A stretch of DNA of 9,924 nucleotides from Clostridiaceae bacterium (GCA_012513545.1 JAAZCB010000011.1:1-9924); one strand, 5' to 3'. Counted from the first letter of the stretch, positions 1 through 7,454 are shown. Program-made: numbers and translations. The notes: a model not told the origin generated them from the sequence alone.

Positions 1-9
1 GAAGGATAA

Positions 10-148
10 GTCGAATCACTGTTTGAGCGAAGCGAGTTTGATTCGACCCGTAGCGAGTTTACATTCTCTTAGCCTTGGAGCTTTAGTTCTTGGAATAATC
101 TGGTGCACGATTAAAATGTACACCCAAAGCAGCAGCTTCGATTGAAGC
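10..148 (+). ncRNA. Candidate structured RNA element, 5' end probably outside the window
   Basis: No gene lies in the first 219 bases, but the stretch is rich in potential hairpins. A perfect 9-bp stem pairs GTCGAATCA (10-18) with TGATTCGAC (39-47). A seven-position stem with one C-A mismatch pairs GGTGCAC (102-108) with GTACACC (118-124). A 5-bp stem with a GATT loop pairs GCTTC (135-139) with GAAGC (144-148). A weaker stem is possible at 68-86. AGCGAGTTT occurs twice (31-39, 52-60). This density of stems resembles a conserved structured RNA. The raiA motif of Firmicutes is one candidate, but that rests on vague resemblance only. No U-run follows the last hairpin, so the RNA would be processed or read into the downstream glycosidase gene. 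Strand is assumed. A leader element or a decayed mobile-element end are alternatives. Confidence 0.4.
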
Positions 149-170
149 AGTAGAAACGATATGTTATTAT
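142..170 (+). promoter_or_regulatory. Possible sigma-A promoter for the glycosidase gene
   Basis: A TTGAAG -35 box (142-147) and a TATTAT -10 box (165-170) are separated by 17 bases, which would start transcription near 177 and leave a leader of about 43 bases before the GH13 gene. The -35 box overlaps the last hairpin of the upstream structured element, so either the promoter or the RNA boundary may be wrong. In AT-rich DNA such matches arise by chance, hence the low confidence. Confidence 0.35.
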
Positions 171-219
171 TAATAAAGGCATATAAATTAACCTTCAAAT
201 AGAAGAGGGTGTAGTAATA

Positions 220-1938
220 ATGCAGCTTGAAGCTATATACCACAAGCCATACAGCGAGTATGCATATCCGGATGAAAACAATACTCTTGTTATAAGGCTT
301 AAAACAAAGAAAAATGATATTGAAGCATGTATCCTTATATACCATGAGAAGTATGATCCATCATTGAAAGGCTCTGTACAGATGGAAATGGTATGTTCCG
401 ATCAGCTTTTTGATTATTATGAAGCCAGGTTGTCAGTAGGAATAAAGAGGTTTAAGTACATGTTTTATCTGGAAGACCACCTGGAAAGAAAATGGTATAA
501 TCAGAATGGTTTTTTCAATTACAGGCCGGAGAACGGTCAATTTTGCTATTCGAGCATATCGAAGGAAGATGTTATTTCTGAGGTGGACTGGTTTGTAAAT
601 TCAAGCATATACCAGATATTCCCTGATAGGTTTTGCAGGCATCAGAATACTTCCATTAGTGAAAACAGTTTTCACGGGGGCAATATTAAGGGAGTTATAT
701 CGAAAATCGATTATCTTGTTGATCTTGGTGTAAATGCAATATATCTCAATCCTATATTTAAATCCGGCTCCTATCACAGATATGACATTGAAGATTTTTT
801 TAGTATTGATCCTGTGTTTGGAGATAAAGAGGAGCTTAAAAAGCTTATAGAACTTTGTCATGATAAGGGCATCAAAGTGATTTTCGATGGTGTTTTTAAC
901 CATTGCAGCGATAAATTTTTTGCTTTTTATGATGTTAAGCAAAATGGCCTTAACTCAGAGTATAAGGATTGGTTTCATATCCGCTCCTATCCGATTTATT
1001 CAGGTAACAGACCAAATTATGAGTGCTTTTCATATTTTGGAGATATGCCGAAGTTGAACACTGGAAATCCGCAAGTTGCAAAATATATTATAGAGGTTGT
1101 CAAATACTGGACTCTTGAGTTTGGGGTTGATGGCTGGAGGTTTGATGTAGCCGATGAGATCGATAGAAAATTCTGGAGGGAACTTCGTCTAAGGGTTAAG
1201 GAATATAACAAAGATATTGTACTTATAGGTGAAATTTTTGATGAGGCATCTTCCTGGTTAAACGGTGATCAGTTTGATTCAGTGACAAACTATCCCTTAA
1301 AGGCTCTGATAGATGACCTTTTTGCGTATCGGTCGGTGGATGCGGAAGGATTCAAACTCAGGGTTAACAATTACTTAATGAAATTCAGGTCATCTGTGAC
1401 AGTGAGTATGTTAAATATTATTGGAACTCACGATACGTCAAGGTTCTTGACGCTTTGTGCAAACGCTGAGGAAAGATTTGAACTGGCAGTTGTATTTCAG
1501 TTTACATTCCCCGGAGTACCCCTTGTGTATTATGGAGATGAAATCGGAATGACGGGAGAGGGAGACCCTCACTGCAGAAAACCAATGATCTGGGATGAAA
1601 GCAAGTGGAACATGAACATTTTAAGATTGTACCGCTTCCTTATAGCTTTAAGAAAAAGAAATAAGGTGATAAGAAACGGGAAATACAGGGATGTCCGTGT
1701 TGACGGGGACAAAGGCATATTAGCCTATATGAGGGAGAATGATAGTGCTCTGATAATAGTTGTTATGAATACCAGCCCAAAGAAGGTCAGCGGGATTATT
1801 GATACAGGTGATTTCTCATATACAACAAATGTTCTTGAGTGTCTGAACACGAAGACTTTATATCAGCTTGACGCAAACAGGCTGAAGTTGGAATTGCGGC
1901 CTTATGAATGGAGGATTCTCAAACCTGTTTTAAACTGA
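220..1938 (+). CDS. GH13 alpha-glycosidase, neopullulanase/cyclomaltodextrinase type
   Basis: This is a 572-residue alpha-amylase-family hydrolase. An N-terminal domain of about 120 residues, with the size and place of the CBM34-like domain of neopullulanases, precedes the TIM barrel (about 125-480) and a C-terminal beta domain. The GH13 motifs are intact: DGVFNH (223-228), GWRFDVADE (305-313) with nucleophile Asp309, GEIF (337-340) with acid/base Glu338, and GTHD (402-405) with Asp405. MPKLN (276-280) is the fifth-region signature of the neopullulanase subfamily. There is no signal peptide, so it should act in the cytoplasm on imported maltodextrins or cyclodextrins. GAAGAGGG (202-209) is the ribosome binding site, 10 bases before ATG. 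It appears monocistronic: the next gene is 130 bases away and has its own promoter. Residues after the acid/base Glu read Ile-Phe-Asp-Glu, whereas relatives usually have Ile/Val-Trp-His. Exact substrate cannot be read from sequence. Confidence 0.9.
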   Translation: MQLEAIYHKPYSEYAYPDENNTLVIRLKTKKNDIEACILIYHEKYDPSLKGSVQMEMVCSDQLFDYYEARLSVGIKRFKYMFYLEDHLERKWYNQNGFFNYRPENGQFCYSSISKEDVISEVDWFVNSSIYQIFPDRFCRHQNTSISENSFHGGNIKGVISKIDYLVDLGVNAIYLNPIFKSGSYHRYDIEDFFSIDPVFGDKEELKKLIELCHDKGIKVIFDGVFNHCSDKFFAFYDVKQNGLNSEYKDWFHIRSYPIYSGNRPNYECFSYFGDMPKLNTGNPQVAKYIIEVVKYWTLEFGVDGWRFDVADEIDRKFWRELRLRVKEYNKDIVLIGEIFDEASSWLNGDQFDSVTNYPLKALIDDLFAYRSVDAEGFKLRVNNYLMKFRSSVTVSMLNIIGTHDTSRFLTLCANAEERFELAVVFQFTFPGVPLVYYGDEIGMTGEGDPHCRKPMIWDESKWNMNILRLYRFLIALRKRNKVIRNGKYRDVRVDGDKGILAYMRENDSALIIVVMNTSPKKVSGIIDTGDFSYTTNVLECLNTKTLYQLDANRLKLELRPYEWRILKPVLN

Positions 1939-1953
1939 ACAAAAACCATATAG

Positions 1954-1991
1954 GGTGCATGTAATAGATGTGAAGAAAAATATACACCCAA
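1954..1991. repeat. Imperfect inverted repeat GGTGCA...TACACCCAA, second copy
   Basis: GGTGCA (1954-1959) and TACACCCAA (1983-1991) form an imperfect inverted repeat just after the glycosidase stop codon. GGGTG (1953-1957) pairs with CACCC (1985-1989), followed by a C-A mismatch and a few A-T pairs. The same two half-motifs occur upstream of the gene at 102-107 and 119-127, with a shorter loop. No T-run follows, so this does not look like an intrinsic terminator. It may be a binding site, a processing site or a relic of the upstream element. Confidence 0.4.
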
Positions 1992-2007
1992 CCATATAAG
2001 CATTATA

Positions 2008-2035
2008 TTGTAATATGAGCTTGATATGTTAAAAT
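2008..2035 (+). promoter_or_regulatory. Probable sigma-A promoter with extended -10 for the seven-gene cluster
   Basis: A TTGTAA -35 box (2008-2013), a 16-base spacer and a TAAAAT -10 box (2030-2035) are seen, with an extended TG one base before the -10 box (2027-2028). Transcription would start near 2042, about 27 bases before the ATG at 2069, leaving room for the GTGAGG ribosome binding site (2055-2060). No other promoter-like sequence of similar quality was noticed before the following genes. Confidence 0.5.
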
Positions 2036-2068
2036 ATACATTGAATATATTTTTGTGAGGAAAAATTA

Positions 2069-3361
2069 ATGAATAATCAGCTTGTTAATTATTTGGAATT
2101 GGAATTCGGTATAGATAAGAAAGTTATTGATTTGGCTTCGGCGGCAGAGAAAAGAACAGGCCGGGTATTTGACGAGATTAACTGTGTCAGGGAGTTTAAC
2201 CAGATAAAAGTAATAAAGGCAATGCAGAACAATAGCTTAAGCGATACGCATTTTCCAGGGACTACAGGATATGGCTATGATGATAAAGGGAGAGATGTGC
2301 TTGACGCTGTTTATAGTGATGTTTTCAAGGCGGAAGAGGCGCTTGTAAGACACCATATTGTATCGGGTACACATGCTCTTGCTCTGTGTATGTTCGGGAA
2401 TTTAAGACCTGGTGATGAACTCTTGTCAGTTACAGGAAAGCCCTATGATACCCTTGAGGAGGTAATAGGCATAAGAGGCCAGGGTGGAGGTTCGTTGAAA
2501 GAGTTTGGAGTTTTATACAGGCAGGTAGAGCTTTTAGATGATGGAGGCATTGATTTTGAAGGCATTAAAAAGGGCATCAACGATAAAACAAAAATGGTTC
2601 TCATTCAAAGGTCAAGAGGATATGCATGGAGAGCACCTCTATCAATAGATTTGATCGGGAAAATTGTAAGTTTTGTTAAAGCAATCAGAAGCAACATTGT
2701 AGTCCTTGTTGATAACTGTTACGGTGAGTTTGTTGAAGAAAGGGAACCTGTAGAAGTCGGGGCTGATTTGGCTGCGGGGTCTCTAATTAAAAATCCCGGA
2801 GGAGGGCTTGCTCCGACCGGAGGCTATATCGCCGGCAAAAAAATATATGTTGATAAGGCAGCTTACAGGCTTACAACACCAGGCTTAGGCAAAAAGGTAG
2901 GTCCATCGTTAGGACATAACAGGTTGTTGTTTCAAGGCTTGTTTCTTGCGCCGCATGTGGTAGCTGAAAGCATAAAGGGAGCGGTATTCTGCGCTGCTGT
3001 TATGGAAAGCCTGGGATATGAAACAAGTCCTGGAGTAAATGACAAGAGAGGGGATATTATTCAGGCAGTAAGGTTTGACAATCCTGACAGCCTGATAGCC
3101 TTCTGCCAGGGCATACAAAAGGGTTCACCGGTGGATTCCTTTGTCACACCTGAGCCCTGGGACATGCCTGGTTATGATGCCCCAGTGATAATGGCAGCGG
3201 GTGCTTTTATCCAGGGTTCGTCTATTGAGTTGAGCGCGGATGCGCCGATAAAACCTCCTTATACGGCTTATATGCAGGGAGGGCTTGTCTATGAGCATGT
3301 TAAGCTTGGAATAATGATTGCTTTGCAAAAGATGCTGGCTAAAGGAATAGTTAAAATTTGA
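2069..3361 (+). CDS. PLP-dependent lyase-like protein, YnbB / 'aluminium resistance' family
   Basis: This 430-residue fold-type I PLP enzyme belongs to the group annotated as methionine gamma-lyase family or aluminium resistance protein (B. subtilis YnbB). Visible features are the phosphate-binding segment SGTHAL (99-104), the cofactor-contacting Asp215 in VLVDNCYGEF and the presumed Schiff-base Lys241 in SLIKNPGGG. A glycine-rich loop (RGQGGGSL) lies at 136-143. It resembles Cys/Met-metabolism lyases, but this subgroup has no settled substrate, so 'methionine gamma-lyase' should be treated as a family label. GTGAGG precedes the start with normal spacing. It opens the plus-strand gene run and is 24 bases upstream of the HlyD-like gene, so the two are probably co-transcribed. 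Its product is likely cytoplasmic: no signal or membrane segment is seen. Confidence 0.85.
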   Translation: MNNQLVNYLELEFGIDKKVIDLASAAEKRTGRVFDEINCVREFNQIKVIKAMQNNSLSDTHFPGTTGYGYDDKGRDVLDAVYSDVFKAEEALVRHHIVSGTHALALCMFGNLRPGDELLSVTGKPYDTLEEVIGIRGQGGGSLKEFGVLYRQVELLDDGGIDFEGIKKGINDKTKMVLIQRSRGYAWRAPLSIDLIGKIVSFVKAIRSNIVVLVDNCYGEFVEEREPVEVGADLAAGSLIKNPGGGLAPTGGYIAGKKIYVDKAAYRLTTPGLGKKVGPSLGHNRLLFQGLFLAPHVVAESIKGAVFCAAVMESLGYETSPGVNDKRGDIIQAVRFDNPDSLIAFCQGIQKGSPVDSFVTPEPWDMPGYDAPVIMAAGAFIQGSSIELSADAPIKPPYTAYMQGGLVYEHVKLGIMIALQKMLAKGIVKI

Positions 3362-3385
3362 TGTGAATGCTTTAGGGGGACAGGT

Positions 3386-4654
3386 ATGGAGGTTAATGAG
3401 AAAGTAAACATGTCAAAAAGAATAAAACTTGGAAGTGTACTCATAGTGTTTTTTTTACTTCTATATGTTCCGTCTGTATTAATATGGATATACGGCAAGA
3501 ATGTAAGCACAGATATAATAAGAATGGGTGAGATAGAGGTTTCAACAAATACTGATGCTGTTTTAGTCAGAAACGAGGAGGTGCTTTATTCCAAGATTGA
3601 CGGCAAATGTATAAGGGAAATTGATGAAGGAGGTAAAATCGGGGTACAATCAACTGTAGCGACCATATTAAATAAGTCCTCGGAACAACTTCTGTCGGAT
3701 TTGAATGATATTGATTTAAGAATAATAAATATTAATAAAGACAAGGTCAGCAACAAAAAAGTGTTTTCTCAAGATATAATGAAAATTGAAGATGAGATTG
3801 AGGAGAAGCTTCAAACTGTTATATCCTATGGCAATAACAATAACTTTTCCGCAGTTGGAAAAATTAAAGCTGAAATAGATGGGCTGATCCGGAAAAAGTC
3901 AACCATTACTGGAGATTCCGGAGTGGCGGACATTCATCTGAAGGCTCTTGTTAATGAAAAGAATGCCATCCAGAAAAAAATACAGGAGAATACAGTTAAG
4001 ATCAATTCAAAGTCATCAGGAATAATATCATATATTGTCGATGGCTATGAAGATGATTTGTTTCCGGATAAAATCAAAAATCTGACGTTCAAGGAGCTTA
4101 AGAATTTACTTGCAGCAGATGAAAAAGCTGGCGATAATGCTATAGATTCCGACAAGGGTATACCAGTTGCAAAAGTGATTAAGGATATAGACTATTATAT
4201 TGTTTTTGCAATGAATCCAAAGAATTCTGAAGAATTAAAAGCAGATAGTGACATGAAAATAAGAATCAATGATATAGACATGGTTATTGACTGCAGTATA
4301 TTTTATAAGTCCCCTGAGATTGAAGGAAATAATATTGTAGCTGTCAGGGTAAACAAAGCTCTGTCTGAGACTGCAGGATTCAGGAAGGTAAGTGTTGATT
4401 TGATAAAAAGCTACTATAAGGGGCTGAAAGTTCCATTGGGCAGTCTAAAGAATATAGACACTGTGAATATGACTGCAGAAATAGCACTGGTCAGGGCAAA
4501 CCGGGCAAGATATAAAAAAGTTAAGATTATCGGAAAAAATAATGAATTTGCAATTATAAAAGAGCCGGATATTTCTTTTGAGGGAAGTGTAAGCTTATAT
4601 TCAAGCTATATAGTAAATCCTAAAAATATTGAGGAAGGACAGATTATAAACTGA
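3386..4654 (+). CDS. Membrane-anchored HlyD-like protein of a clostridial division cluster
   Basis: The 422-residue product has a short basic cytoplasmic N-terminus and one transmembrane segment (about 16-37), leaving the rest outside. Residues 66-96 resemble the first half of a lipoyl-like barrel-sandwich domain (KIDGKCIREIDEGGKI). A charged, Asn-rich probable coiled coil follows (about 97-205), then a second half-motif, SGIISYIVDGYED (211-223), and further beta-rich sequence with a VPLGSL segment (349-354) like the VPxxA/S element of membrane-fusion proteins. This is the architecture of HlyD-type adaptors, but no ABC or MFS exporter is adjacent. The start at 3386 is supported by AGGGGG (3374-3379); Met9 is poorer because its GGAGG is 17 bases away. 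Its stop overlaps the next start as TGATG, so it is translationally coupled to ylmE. A role in envelope or division is inferred from context only. Confidence 0.65.
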   Translation: MEVNEKVNMSKRIKLGSVLIVFFLLLYVPSVLIWIYGKNVSTDIIRMGEIEVSTNTDAVLVRNEEVLYSKIDGKCIREIDEGGKIGVQSTVATILNKSSEQLLSDLNDIDLRIININKDKVSNKKVFSQDIMKIEDEIEEKLQTVISYGNNNNFSAVGKIKAEIDGLIRKKSTITGDSGVADIHLKALVNEKNAIQKKIQENTVKINSKSSGIISYIVDGYEDDLFPDKIKNLTFKELKNLLAADEKAGDNAIDSDKGIPVAKVIKDIDYYIVFAMNPKNSEELKADSDMKIRINDIDMVIDCSIFYKSPEIEGNNIVAVRVNKALSETAGFRKVSVDLIKSYYKGLKVPLGSLKNIDTVNMTAEIALVRANRARYKKVKIIGKNNEFAIIKEPDISFEGSVSLYSSYIVNPKNIEEGQIIN

Positions 4655-5355
4655 TGAACAAGGAACTTGATTATTTAAGGGGAAATCTTGAAAATATAAT
4701 GGATAGAATTGATAAGGCAGCTCAGAAAAGTGGGAGAAGCCATAAGGATATTAAATTGATTGCTGTGACGAAAACAGTTGACATAGACAGGATAAGGAAA
4801 ATAATTGAAGAAGGAATTATTGATTTAGGTGAAAACAGGGTTCAGGAATATGCAGAAAAGTCCGATATTATAGGTGAAGGCTGTAATTGGCATTTGATTG
4901 GACACCTTCAGACAAACAAGGTTAAATACATTGTCGATAAAATAAGCATGATACATTCTGTCGACAGGTTGGAGCTGGCTTCAGAAATTAATAAAAGAGC
5001 ATTGAAAATTGGCAGAACTGTTGATATACTTATTCAGGTAAACATATCGGGAGAGGAATCCAAATTTGGTATTTCCCCGGAGTCTGCCTTTGATTTGGCT
5101 AAACAGGCAAGCTTATTTAACAATATAAAGGTTAAAGGTCTGATGACCATTGCACCATTTACTGATAATATCAAGACTTTAAGAGATGTTTTTAGGAAAT
5201 TAAGGAACTTATCTATTGACATTGAAAAAGAAAATTATGATAATATAAGTATGGATATTTTGTCCATGGGAATGAGCAACGATTTTGAGGTTGCTATTGA
5301 AGAAGGTTCAAATATGGTGAGAATAGGTACAGCATTATTTGGTAAGAGGTGCTAG
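4654..5355 (+). CDS. ylmE: YggS/YlmE-family PLP-binding protein (PLP homeostasis)
   Basis: This 233-residue protein has the single-domain TIM-barrel fold of alanine racemase N-terminal domains. It binds pyridoxal phosphate without a known catalytic activity and helps balance free PLP and linked amino-acid pools. Family signatures are all present: IAVTK with PLP Lys40, GENRVQE (60-66), WHLIGHLQTNK (79-89), LSMGMSNDFE (203-212) and the closing RIGTALFG (223-230). Length is normal for the family. The start overlaps the preceding stop by one base (TGATG). GAGGAAGGA (4631-4639) inside the upstream gene is a plausible but distant ribosome binding site. It lies directly before sepF, as in other Firmicutes. 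Confidence 0.93.
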   Translation: MNKELDYLRGNLENIMDRIDKAAQKSGRSHKDIKLIAVTKTVDIDRIRKIIEEGIIDLGENRVQEYAEKSDIIGEGCNWHLIGHLQTNKVKYIVDKISMIHSVDRLELASEINKRALKIGRTVDILIQVNISGEESKFGISPESAFDLAKQASLFNNIKVKGLMTIAPFTDNIKTLRDVFRKLRNLSIDIEKENYDNISMDILSMGMSNDFEVAIEEGSNMVRIGTALFGKRC

Positions 5356-5421
5356 TCTCTTATAGAGTATTGTGTAGTCTTGTACTCATCTTTACAAAAG
5401 ATAAACAGGAGGTAATTAAGT

Positions 5422-5868
5422 ATGTCAAAAATTTTTAACAGGGTCTTAAATTTCGTTGGATGGGAAACAGAAGAGGAAGATCTTGAGAATCAGGAAGAAA
5501 TAAAAGAGGAAATTGAACAGCCGCAGTTTATGAATTCAGTTTCAAAAAGGACGCAGAATAAAGTTGTGAACATTCATTCTTCTTCCCAGTTTAAAGTTAT
5601 CGTAATGCAGCCTGAGTGCTTTAATGATGCAAAGGATGTATGTGATCACTTGAAGAATAAAAAGCCTACTGTTATAAACCTTGAAAAAGTTGAGAAAGAT
5701 ACAGCTCAAAGAATAATTGATTTTTTAAGCGGAGCGGTTTACTCGCTTGATGGAAACATACAGAAGGTTTCGGGCGACATATTTATTATAGCCCCTTATA
5801 ATGTAGATATTATGGGTGATTTTAAAGAAGAGATTAACAATAAAGCAGTTTTTCCCTGGTCAAAATAA
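5422..5868 (+). CDS. sepF: Cell division protein SepF
   Basis: SepF anchors and bundles FtsZ filaments at the division site on the inner membrane face. The 148-residue product has the usual three parts: an amphipathic N-terminal helix (1-14, MSKIFNRVLNFVGW) that should bind membrane, an acidic variable linker (about 16-50), and the SepF core (about 57-134), which includes VIVMQPECFNDAKDV and FLSGAVYSLDG. A strong AGGAGG (5407-5412) sits nine bases before the ATG, better than that of its neighbours, which fits a need for abundant protein. A 66-base gap separates it from ylmE, the largest gap within the cluster. An internal promoter is possible there but none stands out. YlmG follows after 12 bases. 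Confidence 0.95.
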   Translation: MSKIFNRVLNFVGWETEEEDLENQEEIKEEIEQPQFMNSVSKRTQNKVVNIHSSSQFKVIVMQPECFNDAKDVCDHLKNKKPTVINLEKVEKDTAQRIIDFLSGAVYSLDGNIQKVSGDIFIIAPYNVDIMGDFKEEINNKAVFPWSK

Positions 5869-5880
5869 GGGGAGGATAAA

Positions 5881-6177
5881 ATGAATAGTAGTTTGGCTTC
5901 CATAGTGTTACAGTCGCTGGATTTGGTTTTTGTTATTATATTTTTTATAATATTTGTCAATGCAATTGTTTCATGGTTTCCTATACCCAAAGATAGTATT
6001 TTTATGAGATTATTGTATCAAACTACCGAACCTATATTGGCTCCTATAAGAAGCAGGCTTGCGAAAACATCATTTGGAAAGAATTCCATGATTGATTTAT
6101 CTTCATCAATAGCTATGCTGATTATCATTGTACTCAGATTCATTATAAGCATTTTTATAGAAATGGTATTAGGTTAA
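5881..6177 (+). CDS. ylmG: YggT/YlmG family membrane protein
   Basis: This 98-residue integral membrane protein has two hydrophobic helices (about 8-33 and 71-97) joined by a basic cytoplasmic-type loop. That loop carries the family signature SWFP followed by TEPILAPIRSRL (49-60). The family is usually linked to sepF and has been tied to division, envelope stress and, in plastids, nucleoid or membrane organisation; its molecular role is not settled. GGAGG (5871-5875) lies five bases before ATG. Spacing to sepF and ylmH (12 and 10 bases) indicates co-transcription. Confidence 0.92.
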   Translation: MNSSLASIVLQSLDLVFVIIFFIIFVNAIVSWFPIPKDSIFMRLLYQTTEPILAPIRSRLAKTSFGKNSMIDLSSSIAMLIIIVLRFIISIFIEMVLG

Positions 6178-6187
6178 ATCAGGAATT

Positions 6188-6979
6188 ATGAATAGAGACG
6201 CTCTACTTAAAAGTTTTTCAAAGAATGAAGACAAACTGCTTATTGCGAGAATACTCGACAAGTATTTATTATATGAAAAGTCTAAAAGCATAACACATTC
6301 GGATTTCCTTGATCCATATCAGAGGAATATTGTTAACAAGGCTTTAGATACAGTATATATCACTGATTACAGATTTTATGGTGGATTTGATGGGGCAGAA
6401 AGGGCTATTGCGGTTTTCTGTCCTAATGATATGCAAAAAAATAATTACTGGGAATTGAACAATCTTATAAGGTTTATCAAAGTAGAGCTTAAGACCCGTG
6501 ATAACTATTCTCACAGGGATTATCTCGGTGCTTTGATGGGGCTTGGTATTAAAAGAGATAAAGTTGGAGATATACTAGTAAAGGAAGACTTTTGCATTTT
6601 AACTGTTATGGAAGAAATATCCGACTATGTATTATACAATCTGACAAAGGTAGGAAATGCCAAAGCGTCTGTTCGGACTATTGAAGCTAAAGAGCTTGAT
6701 GAAGTTGAGACAAAGGTTGTGAAGATAAACAGGACTGTTGCATCCCTTAGACTTGATTCGGTTGCCGGAGCGGGATTTAGTGTATCAAGAGGTAAAATTG
6801 CAGATTTGATTAGAGCTGAAAAAGTAAGCTTGAATTGGGAAATAACACCCGTATTGACCAAACAGGTTAAAGAAGGGGACACCATATCTATACGTGGTAA
6901 AGGAAGGGTTGTTCTGGAGAAGATCGGTAATAATACAAAGAAAGATAGAATACATGTTATACTAAAGAAATATGTTTGA
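6188..6979 (+). CDS. ylmH: S4-domain RNA-binding protein YlmH
   Basis: The 263-residue protein has an N-terminal helical region (1-75), a central domain with the family hallmark HRDYLGALMGLGIKRDKVGD (109-128) and a C-terminal S4 RNA-binding domain (about 184-250), with SVSRGKIADLIRAEKVSLNW at its core. YlmH proteins associate with the ribosome, and an RqcP-like role in rescuing stalled 50S-peptidyl-tRNA has been reported for B. subtilis YlmH. That role is taken from the family, not seen here. A weak AGGA (6181-6184) precedes the ATG closely. The stop lies 13 bases before the preferred divIVA start, and the longer divIVA reading would overlap it by eight bases. Confidence 0.92.
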   Translation: MNRDALLKSFSKNEDKLLIARILDKYLLYEKSKSITHSDFLDPYQRNIVNKALDTVYITDYRFYGGFDGAERAIAVFCPNDMQKNNYWELNNLIRFIKVELKTRDNYSHRDYLGALMGLGIKRDKVGDILVKEDFCILTVMEEISDYVLYNLTKVGNAKASVRTIEAKELDEVETKVVKINRTVASLRLDSVAGAGFSVSRGKIADLIRAEKVSLNWEITPVLTKQVKEGDTISIRGKGRVVLEKIGNNTKKDRIHVILKKYV

Positions 6980-6992
6980 AGAGGTGTCTTAT

Positions 6993-7454
6993 ATGAATTA
7001 TACTCCTAATGATTTGCAGAACATGTCTTTTAAAAAAAGTATGGTTGGCGGCTATAGTGAAGACCTGGTAAATGATGTACTGGATAAAATAATTGAGGAT
7101 TATACTGCTTATATACATGAAAACCTGGAGTTAAAAGACAAGGTTGTTGTATTGAATGAAGCTATTCAGCATTATAAAAACATTGAAGAGTCCTTGCAAA
7201 ACACTCTTATAGTGGCTCAGCAGACAAGTGAGGATATAAAAAAGAACGGCTATCAGAAAGCTGAAAATATTGTAAAAGAGGCTGAAATTAAAGCTTCAAA
7301 GATCATAAGTGATGCTAACCAGGAAGTAGTTAAAATTAAGTATGAGTATGAGGATATGAAGAAAAAGCTCTATGTTTACAAAAGTAAAACCGAGGCATTG
7401 CTTTTGGCTCAACTCGACCTGATAAAGTCAATTATTGAAGAGCCTGAAAAATAG
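6993..7454 (+). CDS. divIVA: DivIVA-family coiled-coil protein
   Basis: DivIVA proteins assemble at curved membrane of septa and poles and recruit division or chromosome partners. This 153-residue product starts with the family N-terminus (MNYTPNDLQNMSF, then GGYSEDLVNDVLDKI) and continues as a long coiled coil from about residue 27. The stretch NIEESLQNTLIVAQQTSEDI is close to the B. subtilis protein, and the end LLAQLDLIKSI matches its tetramerising region. I chose ATG 6993 over the in-frame ATG 6972: AAGAGGTG (6979-6986) is six bases upstream, the product then begins exactly where the family does, and 6972 lacks a ribosome binding site. Compared with B. subtilis, the contact residues Phe17-Arg18 are replaced by Met-Val, with one extra Gly before the conserved Tyr. 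It is last in the plus-strand gene run; ileS, the usual next gene in Bacillus, is absent. Confidence 0.9.
   Translation: MNYTPNDLQNMSFKKSMVGGYSEDLVNDVLDKIIEDYTAYIHENLELKDKVVVLNEAIQHYKNIEESLQNTLIVAQQTSEDIKKNGYQKAENIVKEAEIKASKIISDANQEVVKIKYEYEDMKKKLYVYKSKTEALLLAQLDLIKSIIEEPEK

Noticed and set aside
16..345. Minus-strand 109-codon reading frame at the left edge
   Set aside because: It runs antisense through the hairpin-rich element and the start of the GH13 gene. Its product is a low-complexity Leu/Tyr/Ile-rich sequence with no family resemblance.
1953..1989. Intrinsic terminator after the glycosidase gene
   Set aside because: The stem is only five strong pairs with a long loop and no T-run follows.
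6972..6992. Longer divIVA start at ATG 6972
   Set aside because: No ribosome binding site precedes it, it overlaps ylmH, and the added seven residues precede the point where DivIVA proteins normally begin.
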